Part shown: piece by piece, positions 36,003 to 47,755 of the stretch
How the letters are laid out: every line of letters begins with the position of its first letter
How positions within the stretch are numbered: position 1 is the stretch's first letter
Assembly (NCBI GenBank): GCA_027574665.1
Contig: CM050655.1
Span: 8,551,170 to 8,615,169 of the forward strand
Direction of reading: 5' to 3'
Length of the DNA stretch: 64,000 nucleotides
DNA from: Rhynochetos jubatus
Lineage: Eukaryota; Chordata; Aves; Eurypygiformes; Rhynochetidae
Program-made: the position numbers and the translations under genes
The notes under the pieces: generated by a model
Database searches by the model: none
What the model saw: only the letters and a program-made list of their open reading frames with translations
Told to the model about the DNA's origin: nothing

Positions 36003-39000
36003 ACTGTTCTCTGTTTAGTGCATAGTAGAAGAGAAGGGCAGGTCTTGGCACATACTTAATGATTTATGTTTTATACAATATTCAGTAGGACTGAAGTGGT
36101 TTCCATTTGCGTGCAGTGCTCAGGAGCTAGCATGTTCTTTGGAAACACAGAATAGCTGGATCATAATGCAAAGCCTGGCTGCTGCCATCTCTGAGATGTT
36201 AAAGGCTGTTGCTGTCACATCCTCTGCTGCTGCAAACTTGTAGGCAGCAGGGAAAGTAATGGATGCCAAAGTCGCAAATCCTGGTAATTTCATCATAATG
36301 TTCCGGCGTTTGAAGGTTTTACTTAACAACTTTCAGGTATGCTGGAAAAATTGCCCTGCAATTTCCTAATGGGTATAATTTAAAATGCTGTGTCAGGAAT
36401 GATCAACCTGTAGCTGTGCGGCTGTGTGGGAGCTCCTGCACCTCGTGGGCTGGGCTCTGCTCCCAGCTGCGAGGACCTGTGGGAGGTGGCTTGGACTGCC
36501 CAAGGTAGAGCTGGCAACACCTCCCAGGAGCAGCAGGACCCCAGGAGGGCATCATCATATCCTACTGGGAGACTCCCGCTGTTTCCTTTCCCCTCAGCTC
36601 TCTTGGGGCTGTCAAACATTTTATGGATCTCAGCCATGTCAAGGACTCAGTACGAATCTCATGAGGTTGAAAAAATTCACCATCTGCACCCGCATAATTA
36701 ACCCGAGCAAAGGGTTGTGTGCAGAGTAGCTTCAGTGCAAGTGGCTTCTTCAGTTTAGTCCACAGTGATAATTAACCAGGTTTAAGGAAAATGGATCATT
36801 CTTTCTCTGACAGGCACACGTTGTTGCAATGAATTGCTCTGTGGTTTAAAAAGCAATTCAGGTTGGAGTTGGTGCAGTTTTCACATGCAGCCAAGCCTAG
36901 CAGTTATCAGGTAAAGCCTGACATCTGAGTTTCAAGGCTTTCAACGCAGATAACGAGTAGAAATCCCCATGTATTTTTAAATTTTTTTTTTAATCCCATG
37001 ATTTCTAAACAAGTCTCAGGATTACAAAGGCCTGTTTCGTGGTGTCTGAACATTTGAACTTGAATCAAGTTCAGAATCTAGACAGGTCGGGCAAAAATGA
37101 TTGTTCCTTAACTCATTTGTGTGAAGGCACAAAGCAGGCAGATGTTGCTCTAACGCCTGGGAGCATGACCTATGGCAAATGTAAAGATGATGTAGATTAG
37201 GGCCGGAAAGAAAAATTGTTGAAGACGGCGAATCTTTCCTAGGTACTAGGAAAATTTCAATCATATCCTTATTTTGGATATGTTGCTCTGTCAGAGGCAA
37301 ATGTAATGAAATAATTGAAAGATATTTTTAATAGAAGTTTAGGGGCACTGGTGGATGGGATCTCTACAGTGTTGGATTCTTACCAGCATGGGTTTGGTGG
37401 TAAAAGAGTGTTTCTATTCAGCTGGAAAAACAATTCTTTCTTTGAAGATGATCCCCAAAGGAGTGAAAAGATTGCATTGTATTGTGTGGGTCGCACTACA
37501 GCTTCATTTGAAGTGGCCACTGCTCAGCGTTATTTTGTTGGGTATAAAACCAGAAAAAAATTTGCACCGTTATATATATAAAATTTGTGCATTTTTATTT
37601 AGGCAGGTTTAGAACATTCGTCTTTTCCTCTACACCTTCTTAATGCCTCAGGATTGTGCCGTCACAACGAATGGCCATTGCTTGTTATGCAAACGTCAGT
37701 TTGGGTTATAAACCACCTTATATCTAATGTTGCCAGCTCGTGGTGGGAGGGTGGGGTGTAAAGAGGGAGGATTAACAATGGGCAACCTTGCCATTACAGG
37801 GAGATTGTTCAGAGACTAGATTTAGAGCTGGACTCTCAGGGTGTGTCAATCAATACGCTTTCAACTACTTGGTTGGTATTAATGGAGACTTTTATCCTTC
37901 TGGTTTTTCCACCCAGGCTGGGCTTTATTTAGGTTTTTTTGGGGAGAGCTGAGGGAGAGTGGGAAATGTCTCCTCTAGGGAAAATGGATGTTTTTGAAGC
38001 AAAAGGAAGTTCAAAGATGATGTTTGGTGAACAGTGGTTGAAAAACAAAAATAAAATAAAAATTTCTTTACACAATTTTGAATATTCAACCCTGTGCTAA
38101 AAGTCAAAGCACTGCTGATTTCAACCTCTTAGCTCGCCTGAATTGATGCCTTTAGGATTAAGTAGCACGTACTTTGATAAAATTCCCCTTAGCTCTTCAC
38201 TAGATGTTTGTTGCTGAGAGCCAAAATATTTGTCAGCTACTGGAACCAACTGAGCATCTGCTAGAAGTGAGTGTTAGACTCAGACCTAGTTTGACTGGAA
38301 CAGGGGCTAAGAGCAAGGCTCTTGGTGCATGTGATGTGGATAGAGAAAAGAAATAGAGGAGTAAAAAGCCTAAGTTGTATTGTCTAAAAAACTTAATTCC
38401 CATACAGACCTCCATGCATTCCCATGTTTATTAGGACAGAAGTATGGATAATAAAGGACCGGGTTTGCTGCGCTCATACAGCTGTTCAGGCCACTGGTAG
38501 ATTGGTAACAGGGATTTTCTGGCTGAAGCGATAGGATTGAGTTGTAAAGACATAGAGAACTGGGCCTTAAGGGTTTGGTCTGGCCCAGCGTGCTTGTCAA
38601 GTTGGAAATCTTTTAGGCCTTTTAGCAATTCTACAAAATAATGCGTCCTCATCAGACTGGGGGGGGGTGGTGTGGTGTGTGTCCATTCCGTTAATGGGCT
38701 CAACTGAGACGATATAGTTGCCCCACATTGTTCCTGACTTCAGTTATCTAATGTAAGTTATAGCTGTATATATTAAATTGAAAAAGATAGGGGCCTTCAG
38801 AGGATAATTCGATGCATGTGAGTGAGACAATTTGAAGCAATGCCCTCATTTTCAAAGGTATCGAGTATCCTCGAGACCTGCAGCTTCAGCTCAGAGCTCT
38901 GGGCATTCTGCAGATCAGGCCCTGGCATCTCTGGTGGATGTTTGAGATTGTATAACACTTTAAAAAAAATCTTTCTTCTGTGTCTGTTGCCTGAGCGGGG

Positions 39001-39240
39001 CATTTGCAAGGAGTGCCGCCTAGTCGGCCAGTGCTCCGTGAGGTGGCTAGTTACCAGTGTCCACCAAAGAGGTCGGCGTTTGGTTCTATTTTTTTTACAA
39101 AAGTTGATATCACTGTATGGTGACTTGAAAAGGAAATCCAACCGAATGTTTCTTTAGTATTTATTCAAATAAGACTTATGTGGATAGGGGAACAAGACTG
39201 AAGTAAAATTGGTTTGCTCACTGGGATTCAGTCTGGGATG

Positions 39241-39263
39241 TATTTATTTATTTAAAAAAAAAA
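39241..39263. repeat. (TTTA)n plus poly(A)
   Basis: Three TATT/TTTA units followed by ten A residues. Confidence 0.8.
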
Positions 39264-42200
39264 TCATAATTTTGCCAATAAGGTGAAGCTCTCCAATATT
39301 TAGAAAGTCATGACTGTTTAGTAACGTGAATTCAGCCCACGTGAGATTGTTAGCGTTCTGAGATGTACGTAAGCAGTTTAATGTCTTTGTGTTATGTACC
39401 AGAACTATAACTTTATTTAGGCTCTGTAGTTTCCGGAAGATACAGGACGTATTGTACTGCATAGACACCTTCATCTGGGCATTATTTTCGAAAACTTTTT
39501 ATGGTTTGTTTCAGTGACTGGAATGATGTATTTTACCTAACTCGTTGGTTGTTCAGCTGTGTTTTATTCACAGTTGTGGATGTTAGCTTACTGAGCAGCT
39601 GAAGGATATAATGTATTATATGTGCCATCATGGTTATCAACTTTAGATCTGAGTTTGAGTGTTGTTCCTTACAGGATCTTCCCAATCTTTCATTGAAAAT
39701 CATTCGTAATTAGAGAGAAAAGGACAAAGTAGAAGGAGTTCATTTGTATGGAGTTTTTTAGGTTAGTTAATTGTGCAAATTCTGGTATCCTAGATTATGC
39801 AGAATATATCCAACTGGAATTAATGAGACTTCATAGAAGTTGCTACTTATTGCTAAAAGTGGCAGTATCCAAGGCCTCTGTTAACACACCGATTGCTCAT
39901 GAGCACAAGAGGGAAATGAAGGTCAGTACCTTAATGGGTCTGCATTTATTTCATGGGTGTGATGTGACATACATCATAGCGCCTAGAGGAGGCTGCCTCA
40001 ACAAAAGTCTCCATCAGTAGTGCTAAACTTGGTGTCTCTGTCAGCCCGGTGCTTCACCCATGGAATTAGTCCTTTGTACAATACCAAAACCACTACGATC
40101 TTGCCACTTGTTTCCCTTGTGAATGAAGGGGTGCATGTGTCACTTTGATACCTGATCCTGTGTCAGTGGAAATCACTGCCTGCTTTCTGCAAAGGAGTCT
40201 GTGATGGTTTATAGAAAATTGTAGTTTGCAGATTCTGAGCAGCTCTGTTTGGTGCATATTGACAGAAAATCACTTGCTGGTCACTAAATGAGCTTGAATT
40301 ACATTAATGTATTCCACACTCATTTGTAATACCTCTTTAAGGACATATCCATAGACAGGATGAGGGTATAGTATGTCAATTGTTTGTATTTTTTTAGAAT
40401 ATGGAAGGTATTTTGAAAAGGAGAAAAGTGAATCCTTTATTTAGTGAAATCTTGTCGGCTCAGCTCTGAGCTATAGCCCTATCCTTAACCCTGTGGCCGC
40501 TGCCTTTTGAAATAAGCTGTTATTAAGTGTCCAGGCTCTGCTGGAGTAAGAGAGTTGGGGGGGAAATCAGTAGAGGAGACAGGTAGTTTGCTGAATTCTG
40601 AGTGCTGAGAAAGGATTTCCCAGAGCGAAATGCTGAAGTGGCTGGTTTTCATAAGCATATTTTTAAAGTAAGCATTATGATTATCCTTGAACTCCAATAG
40701 ACTAGAAGCAACTAGTAACCAATGTGCATTCAAGTGCTCACGTAGCCCACTAATACTGAGGGGTAACCACGGGGTGTAACACAAATACTCTTCTCCACTA
40801 ACGATGATGTGGTCTGCCAAGCTGGGGATGGTGCTCTTGTCAGCAGCTGCTTGCATGGCATCTTTGTGCTCTGATGCCTGAAGAATTTGGGCTGAACACA
40901 AAAACTCCTACTCTTTACAAAAAATACACAGCAACTTGAGTATGCAATGCAGGTACTATGTGAGTACGTTTATATGTGTGCAGGGCAGGAGCAGGAGGGG
41001 AGGTGGTGGTCAGGGATTTGGTTGTGAGTCGCCATCAGCGTGCTTTGCACCAGTCCCTCCATAGCCCCGATCCAGGCATCTTCAATGTGTCCCTGCTTCC
41101 TGCAGTGAGGCTCCATCTGCGTTAGGGAGCACTTAACTCCGGGAGAGCTTGTGTGGTGCTGCAAGGGGTTTAATGTCAGAGGAAGCATGTTCCCTTTCCT
41201 CCCATGCAGTGGGTCCTAGAAAGCCAGGCTCAAGCCATTGCCAGTGCTGTTGGCCAGGCAGGGTCCTCAGGGAGAAGCTGTCCACAAAGCTGTTAATGAA
41301 TGGTATTTTCAAAAATGCACATTGTGTGGGTGTTTATAAATAAATTGTTTCTTCATTTATGTAATTTACAGTTTTATTCTGTTTCATTTCTGTCACTGAT
41401 TTCTAAAGGAATTATAAATCCTTTTTTTTTATTTAAAAGAACAAGTCATTAGATAGAACAGATGAAAAAGTTAAACTTTTTTTTCAAACTTCTGCAACTT
41501 TTCTTTGAAAATTCCTCAAATGACAGCAGCACCAGCAATTTCTGCATCACATTCTGAGTTCACAAAGCTCAGAACAATTCACAAGTCAGTGCAGTTGTTG
41601 ATACCTACCTTTCAGTTAGAGCACACCGATGTGCATATTCTAAAAAGCTGTCCTTACAGAGCTGTCTCAGTGTTAAAACGAGAAGCCACAACGATGCTCT
41701 TCTGTCCGTACCCTCTAACTTTACCTGCCCGATTTGGTGTTGGTAGAAGATACAGCTATGGAATTCACTTTCTGTTCAGCACATCAGTTCATTTTCTGGA
41801 GGCATACTTTTAAATGTCAGGACGTAGAATAACTCTGTCACTGACACCCTTCAGTTAAGCAAGATTGTCACAGCTAACTGGGCACTTGTCCTTCCCAGTG
41901 ATGTATCCTGTGTGTTGCTCCCAAGCTTGCCCTCCTGGAGGTGGTCCCCAGTGTTCTCCGGGAACCTGTAGCAAAGCAGAGCCATGCAGTGTCCATTGGA
42001 TAGACATTCCCTCCACTTCCCAACATGAGTTTACAGGGCATTTTACTAACAGAGGGCAAAGGTGGGGCTGAGCCACTGACTGTGGCTAGCTATGTGTAAC
42101 TTTCAAGTCGTTTTTCCAGGCTTGTAATCAGAGTATCTTACAGGCATTCATAGCTTTAGGTGAGATTCCTTCATAGGTAGAGTAATTTTATTTTCCTCCT

Positions 42201-43310
42201 ACACAGCTTTTTTCTTTCTCCCATAACTGCATCACCACTCCTTCTGGACCCTACCATGGTATCTCTGAAACTGCAATCACTTCCCATCCATTAATCACTA
42301 GCTAAATGTTTAGCATTTGCAACCATCTCATCGGGTGCATTTACCACTGACCTGTAAGGAAATATCAGTGTGATCTGAGTCTGTAACCTGCTCTCCCACC
42401 CCCTTGGGATTTGTATGAATCTAGCAATCATCTCTGGTGCTGAGGCTCATGTTTTCATGCCCAAACTGTAGGAAAAGTAGTGCAGATATTATTCAGAAAC
42501 AGACTGCTGACTAGACCTTGAAGCACAGGCAAATCAGCCTGGAGTGCTCTCCACACCTGAAGGGAAAGTTCCCCCAAGAGAAGAGATGCGCGTACCAAGC
42601 ATCTCATGCTGCAGCAAGTTTAAAAAGAGCCTCGAGGGATGTGTGAGTAGGTGCAGTGTTTTCCAGTGGCATTTTTTGGCCAGGCAGTAGCAGACAGTAT
42701 GTTCTGGAGGGTGGCTGTGGAGAGTTCCCTGGTTTTTTTTACACAAGGCTCTGAAAAGTTAAAACATCCCGTAGTGAAATATTGCTGAGAAGTGGGAGGA
42801 AAAGGCTTCCTTTATTACATTTTTACCATCTAAGCAAGGAAAACATCTTCAAGGAGAATCAGTGAAAGTACTGGATACCTGCAGTCCTACTTTTTCCTAC
42901 CACTTGATTTAATTTGAAACCACCAGCACTTTGAAGCTGCTAAGCATCAAAATTCTGATAACTAAAGACTGCTGTTTTTCTAGCAGTCTGAAAAGATTAA
43001 AAAGATGTTGAGAGGAAAACATCTCTCCTGACAGTGGGTGCACAATCAAAGTTTCTAAGTAGGGCAGCCTGAGGAACAGCCAATGCTTTTTAACAGTTAC
43101 GGCAAAGTGTATGTTGTTTGATGTTCCCATCTGATATTTTCCTGTCTACCTTTTTTGTAATATCAGAAAGTCTGGTTATGCTTAAAGAAGGCTTAATAAA
43201 TGTTTTGCACACTCAGCACACGCTACCCACGTAAAAGACAGAAGTATGCAAACTTCCAAGTCATCCAAGCAACAAACAAAGGGTGGGGGGTTCTCCTACT
43301 GACTCCAGTT

Positions 43311-43362
43311 TGATCCTAAACAGCTTATTTAATCTCTGGTTTCCTCTCTGTGAAATAGTCCT
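43311..43362 (-). repeat. Possible MIR-type relic, reverse orientation
   Basis: AACAGCTTATTTAATCTCTG then TTTCCTCTCTGTGAAATAG resembles the reverse strand of MIR or the L2 3' region (AAGTCACTTAACCTCTCTG then GTTTCCTCATCTGTAAAATG). It is only about 50 bases and diverged, so chance similarity is possible. Confidence 0.33.
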
Positions 43363-46300
43363 TGTTTTTCTTCTTGTGCATTTGAAGGATCACTCTTCAA
43401 ATCGCAACTGCTAGCTGTTTTTCTGTTCTTGATACAGAATATATTTTGCATGCCTTGCGTAAGGACCTTTGCTACCAAATAAGGCCCGTGCAGGGTTTAT
43501 GGTTTTTTGATGACCTCAGAGCTGCTCAGTGCTGCCCTGGTGTGTGACCTATTGGCTGTGTCCACAGCTCTCATGGACATTTTTGTAGGTGCCTTGCCAT
43601 AATTCTGGAAGAGAAATACATATTTTTAAAGAAGTATATGCTTTTTAATAAGCTTTTGGTGGAATCATGCATGGTAAGAATTTTAATTATGGCCTTTGGT
43701 ATTCAGTATAAATATCCAATTTACTGTTATTTAGACTAATTTTCTTTTATAGAGTATACCAAGCAATGGCTAAAGGCTGGTTTAGAACAACTGATCAAAC
43801 TAGTGAAGTTGCAGACAGAAACACGTGTTGTTTACAAAGATTTTGTAAAGCTCTCTCAGAATTGTTTCTTTTTAGCCCACCCAATATACAGTAAAATTGT
43901 CCAAATCCCGTTTTTTAGAAATGCATGAGTTTAATCTAACATGGCTAAATGTAGTGTATTTTATAATGTTGTACATATCTTCTTGACCTACGTGCCTGTT
44001 ATCCTTGAAGCTAAACTCACTGAATTGTGGTCAAGTCATAGGTCCAATTAGAAGAACCACTGAACATATGCAGTAAATTCAGCTTGAAAGGCCACATGCA
44101 CAATCTGCCTTGGGTTGGAAAGCCAAGAGATGCTGTGACCAAACAAGATCCTCAGGGAAGCTGTTCAAAATCATAGCCCTTTGTTCCCAACAGCAAAGCT
44201 GCCCCTTTCTCCTTGTTTACTACCAGATGCAAACGAGCAAACAAAGCTGGTGCACTTTTAAAACCAGCCAGTTTGAAGGAAGACAAGAAAAAAAAAGGAA
44301 TGAAAGCAATAGAAAGGTCTTGGTGTTGAAACGGGAACAGTGATTAAAGGGGAGATACAGGAGGAATGACTGGGGCAGCTGAGTCAGAAGTTTGGTTTTA
44401 TTTCAGCTGTAACTAGCTGCTGGAGATGAACCCCCTGATTTGAGGAGCTATTCATTAACGCACAATGTTTTGCCAAGGCTGAATCAGTAAAGCCTGGGAG
44501 GAGAGAGAACAGAACAGGGCAACACCAGCAAAAAATCAGTCTCTGCTGGGGCCTGGGCTCCAAAGCCTGCTGAGTTCGGGGAGGCCTGCGGTTCCTTTCA
44601 GGACAGCGCAGACAGGCTCTGTGAGCAGTAAAGGTGATGTACGGCTGACGTGATGGCTAAGGGGATGGCTCGCTTCCCTGAGAGCATCAGCCGTGCTGCA
44701 AAGCGAGCAAATACGGTGCTGCCTGCAGGGCTGCTGCTCTCTGATTGCATTGCTGCTGTGGGACTGCAGTTGTCCTTGGGAACCCCTCCTCCCCACACAG
44801 AGATGCTGGCTTGTTATGGGGGAGAAATTCAGGCATTGAAGCAGGCAAAAAGACAAAAATCCTCCAGCTTTATATAGCAGGATGGTAAATTTAATTGGTT
44901 GGAGGACATCCAAGAGGTTGCATCTGATTAAGTCCTTGAAAAGATAAAATCCCTTATCCATTACCTGGTTGCATGAGTTTATACTGTGGCTATGTAGCCC
45001 AGTGCTTTGTCAAGGTCTGCATACAAAGAGGTAACCACAAATTAATCGGGGATTGTCGGTTTTAAGATATTTCTGGTACAAAGTTTAGCAATTCATTTAC
45101 GCCTACAATATAGCAATTGTTCTCTAAAATAGCAGTCTGCTAACCAAAATACATTTTCTTTGAATTCTTAAAGTTTAGGGGTGAAAACAAAATTCAACTT
45201 CTTGCCTTTCTGTGTGTCTCTTTTTCATTTGCAGTAAAATTTTCTCACATTTTCTTGACAAGTCGGAATCTCTGTCCTAGTTTTTGCAAGACGTGCTCTC
45301 TGTGCCTATTTCTGAGAAAAGAGTTGTCTGAAAGAGTTACCTGAAAAAGGAGAAAAGACAGTATCCCAAAAGGAAAATGCAATCACAGATTATATTCCTT
45401 TTAAAACTAAACAGTATCCTAAGGAGAGATTGGCAAAATATAAAAAGAGAAAAAATAAAACTGGGGTGGAGTGGGGGGTCATCTTGCAAAGGTAGCCAGT
45501 GAAACCCCTGCCAGAGCTTTTGGATGTGTTCTGACTGCAACTTTGCACTACACTGGGTCTTTCCGTGGGTTCAGTTTTGTCTGGTTTAATTATTCAGATC
45601 AGTGGGTTTATTCTTTCTATAGAAACATGCATGTTAACTAGCGGCACTTGATTTTGTTAGTATCAGTTATTTTATGCATTTATTGTTGAGATGAATATTC
45701 AGTCCTTTGCCTCTTGGATAGTTTTCATGCAAATGTGAATATATGAAGCCTTATTAATGTGAGAGCTGCCTGGAATCAGTTTTATTTCACGGCTAGTCAG
45801 TTACTGGGATTCAATAAATGTGATAGTCTATAGTTTTTCTATCTGGTGGTTACAGATTAGGGCTGCATAGCTTAAGGGAAGATTTTTTATCAGTACAATT
45901 TAGGTTTAATATGTACCGACCTTATTTTGAATATATCCTGCTGTTTGATGAAGATACGTTAATGGCTGCTCAGGGGAAGTGTGCTGCCGAGAGGACAAGG
46001 TCAGGTAACTCGGAGGGAGTGCATTAACCACCCTCAGAATGACAACGTGCACTTCTTGCGAATGGCAGAAGCAGAATGTTGAAGAGCAGAGCAGTGACAA
46101 TAATGCTGGATTTCAGACTACGTTCTGTAACGAGAAAAGGCAGTTACGGTTTGTGGGAGACTGTTGGTGGCTGTCCTGGCACTGCATACTAATGGTCCAG
46201 TGGAGTCAGTGGAGGAAAGCTGGCACTGCTGGTATTTTAGAGAACATCTTTCTTCCATTCTGAAGGCAAACAAACGTTAAGATTTCACTTTAAAAGATGC

Positions 46301-46907
46301 TGCATGTCTTTTAAGTCTAGTTACATTGTACTTGGAATGACTTTTAGAAACGTTTGACCCGTGGGCCATGGCATTGTTGACTTTCCTGAATGATGCTGCC
46401 AAATGCAACAGGAGTGCACGTGGGAGGGAGTCAAACCGCTTGTAGCGCGGCCTACAAACGAGGGGAAATCACCTGTCATCAGAAAGAGGGAATTCAATAA
46501 ATCTTGCCCTCCAGAGAACTAAGTTCTTTTGCAGTAGATCAAGGAAATGTTCTCTTTGTTTTGATATTAAAAATGTGTAGCTGCAACATGTGTTAGCTGT
46601 TGCACTTGAAACACATAGGGAAAAATGATGCGATGTGCTGGCCACAGATTTCACTTTTCAGAAGGCCAAGTATTTTGGAACTAGATAGGCTGCTCAGCTT
46701 TACGTGTTGAGTTGACAGAAAAGAAAAACTGTGGGCAGCTTTTGGGTTTGAAATCTTTGTTTAATTTTTACTTTTGCTTTCAGCCGGAAAAACAGGCCAG
46801 AAAAAGCTGCACCGTTGTTTCTCAGAGCTCACAAATGACTAAGCAAACTGCACAGTATCTTTGCTTCTGTTGTCATGGTCTGGTTAGTCAAAAGTGCTAA
46901 ATATTCT

Positions 46908-47036
46908 GGAACTAATCCAGCAAAGTACTTAAGCGTGCACTTAAGTTTAAGCCTACTTGTAATTCAGTGGAGTACAGAGGGAGCACTGTGTGCTTAAAGC
47001 TGTGTCCAGTCTTAAGTGATGTGTTGAATGGGGGCC
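46908..47036. repeat. Ancient palindromic MITE-like repeat
   Basis: The ends form imperfect inverted repeats. GGAACTAATCCAGCAAAGTA then CTTAAG (46908-46933) matches the reverse complement of 47011-47036 at 17 of 26 positions, with an exact ACTTAAG core. Inner motifs GTGCACTTAAGTTTAAGC and GTGTGCTTAAAGC continue the mirror arrangement. I recognise the pattern 'CCAGCAAAGCACTTAAGC...TTTAAGC...GCTTAAAG...CTTAAGTGCTTTGCTG' from an old interspersed palindromic repeat of reptile and bird genomes, likely a non-autonomous DNA transposon. The family name is not certain. This copy is diverged and the centre is eroded. Confidence 0.65.
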
Positions 47037-47370
47037 GTGGTGCTTGCCCCTTAGAAGCAAAGCTTCACCCTGAAATGCTATCAGTTATCCCAGCTCTGTG
47101 CACACAAGGTTGGGTGTGAGCACCTGTGAGCTGGAAATGACATCATTTACCTTGAATAGCAGAATGAAATATTGAGGATTCCGACCAGCTCCAAAATCTG
47201 GCATTTCAAAGACATTATTTTCTTCATAGGTGCTTTTTTTTAAAACCCATGTTATCAATATTTGTACATGAGTAAACAATGGTCAAACGCTGACAGTGAG
47301 AAAACCTTGGAGCTGAGAACAATAGGGCCATTAAATAAGGCAAGGAAGGCCACCTAGCGCTAAGTCACAG

Positions 47371-47460
47371 CTGATAATTGCACTCATATTATTGATTTAA
47401 TCGTGCTTATTAAGCAGCTAATTAACTCATTATATGGCTGGTGTTACAGAGGTATTAATC
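47371..47460. promoter_or_regulatory. Dense TAAT/ATTA cluster, candidate enhancer
   Basis: About seven homeodomain cores (TAAT or ATTA) fall within 90 bases, including GATAATTG, ATTATTGATTTAATCG, CTAATTAAC and ATTAATCC. They are interrupted by GC-containing words, so this is not simple AT repeat. Intronic clusters of this kind are often conserved developmental enhancers. Conservation could not be tested here. Confidence 0.3.
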
Positions 47461-47696
47461 CAATATGTGCAGTGTAAGTATATAAATTCTCCTTTGGGCA
47501 GTTATTTGTATGCCACAAACAAATGTAAGTTTGGAACGTACTGACCAAAGGCAGGCAACTAATTCAGGACACCTTCTTCAGGTAAGAGTTTCTTAATGTG
47601 AAAAACACAGAATTAAATGCTTAAAGTCACAAATTTGATTTAAGCTCAACAAAGATTTTAGACAAGAGCAAGTTGAACACAATCTGAAAAAAAGCC

Positions 47697-47755
47697 CAAC
47701 CAACCAACCAACCAAAAAAAAAAAAAACCCCAAAAAAACCAAACCCAAACAAAAG
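47697..47755. repeat. (CAAC)n / A-rich low-complexity tract
   Basis: Several CAAC units, a 14-base A run and further CCAAA words. It has the same composition as the tract at 17172-17335. Confidence 0.88.

Larger units (their letters stand above)
32785..46907 (+). other. ANK3: ANK3 intron 1, first part
   Basis: By position this is intron of the ANK3 leader isoform. It is AT-rich and non-coding. The longest open frames, 33683-34105 (-, 140 codons), 40485-40901 (-, 138 codons) and 44536-44961 (-, 141 codons), have no recognisable domain. Homopolymer tracts lie at 35989-36002, 36982-36991 and 39241-39263. A run of nine G residues followed by TGG/TG units starts at 38659. GC-richer patches lie at about 36420-36600 and 44530-44830; the latter has a CRE-like TGACGTGA at 44646-44653. 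Confidence 0.6.

Noticed and set aside
36640-36710. Possible CR1 reverse-transcriptase fragment (CTCATGAGGTTGAA)
   Set aside because: Only an 11-base exact run matches the CR1 segment I remember, and the flanking sequence does not follow it convincingly.
46782-46900. Exon-like piece after a good acceptor (TTTTGCTTTCAG)
   Set aside because: The downstream frame does not match ankyrin-G or any protein I know; acceptor-like strings are common in introns.
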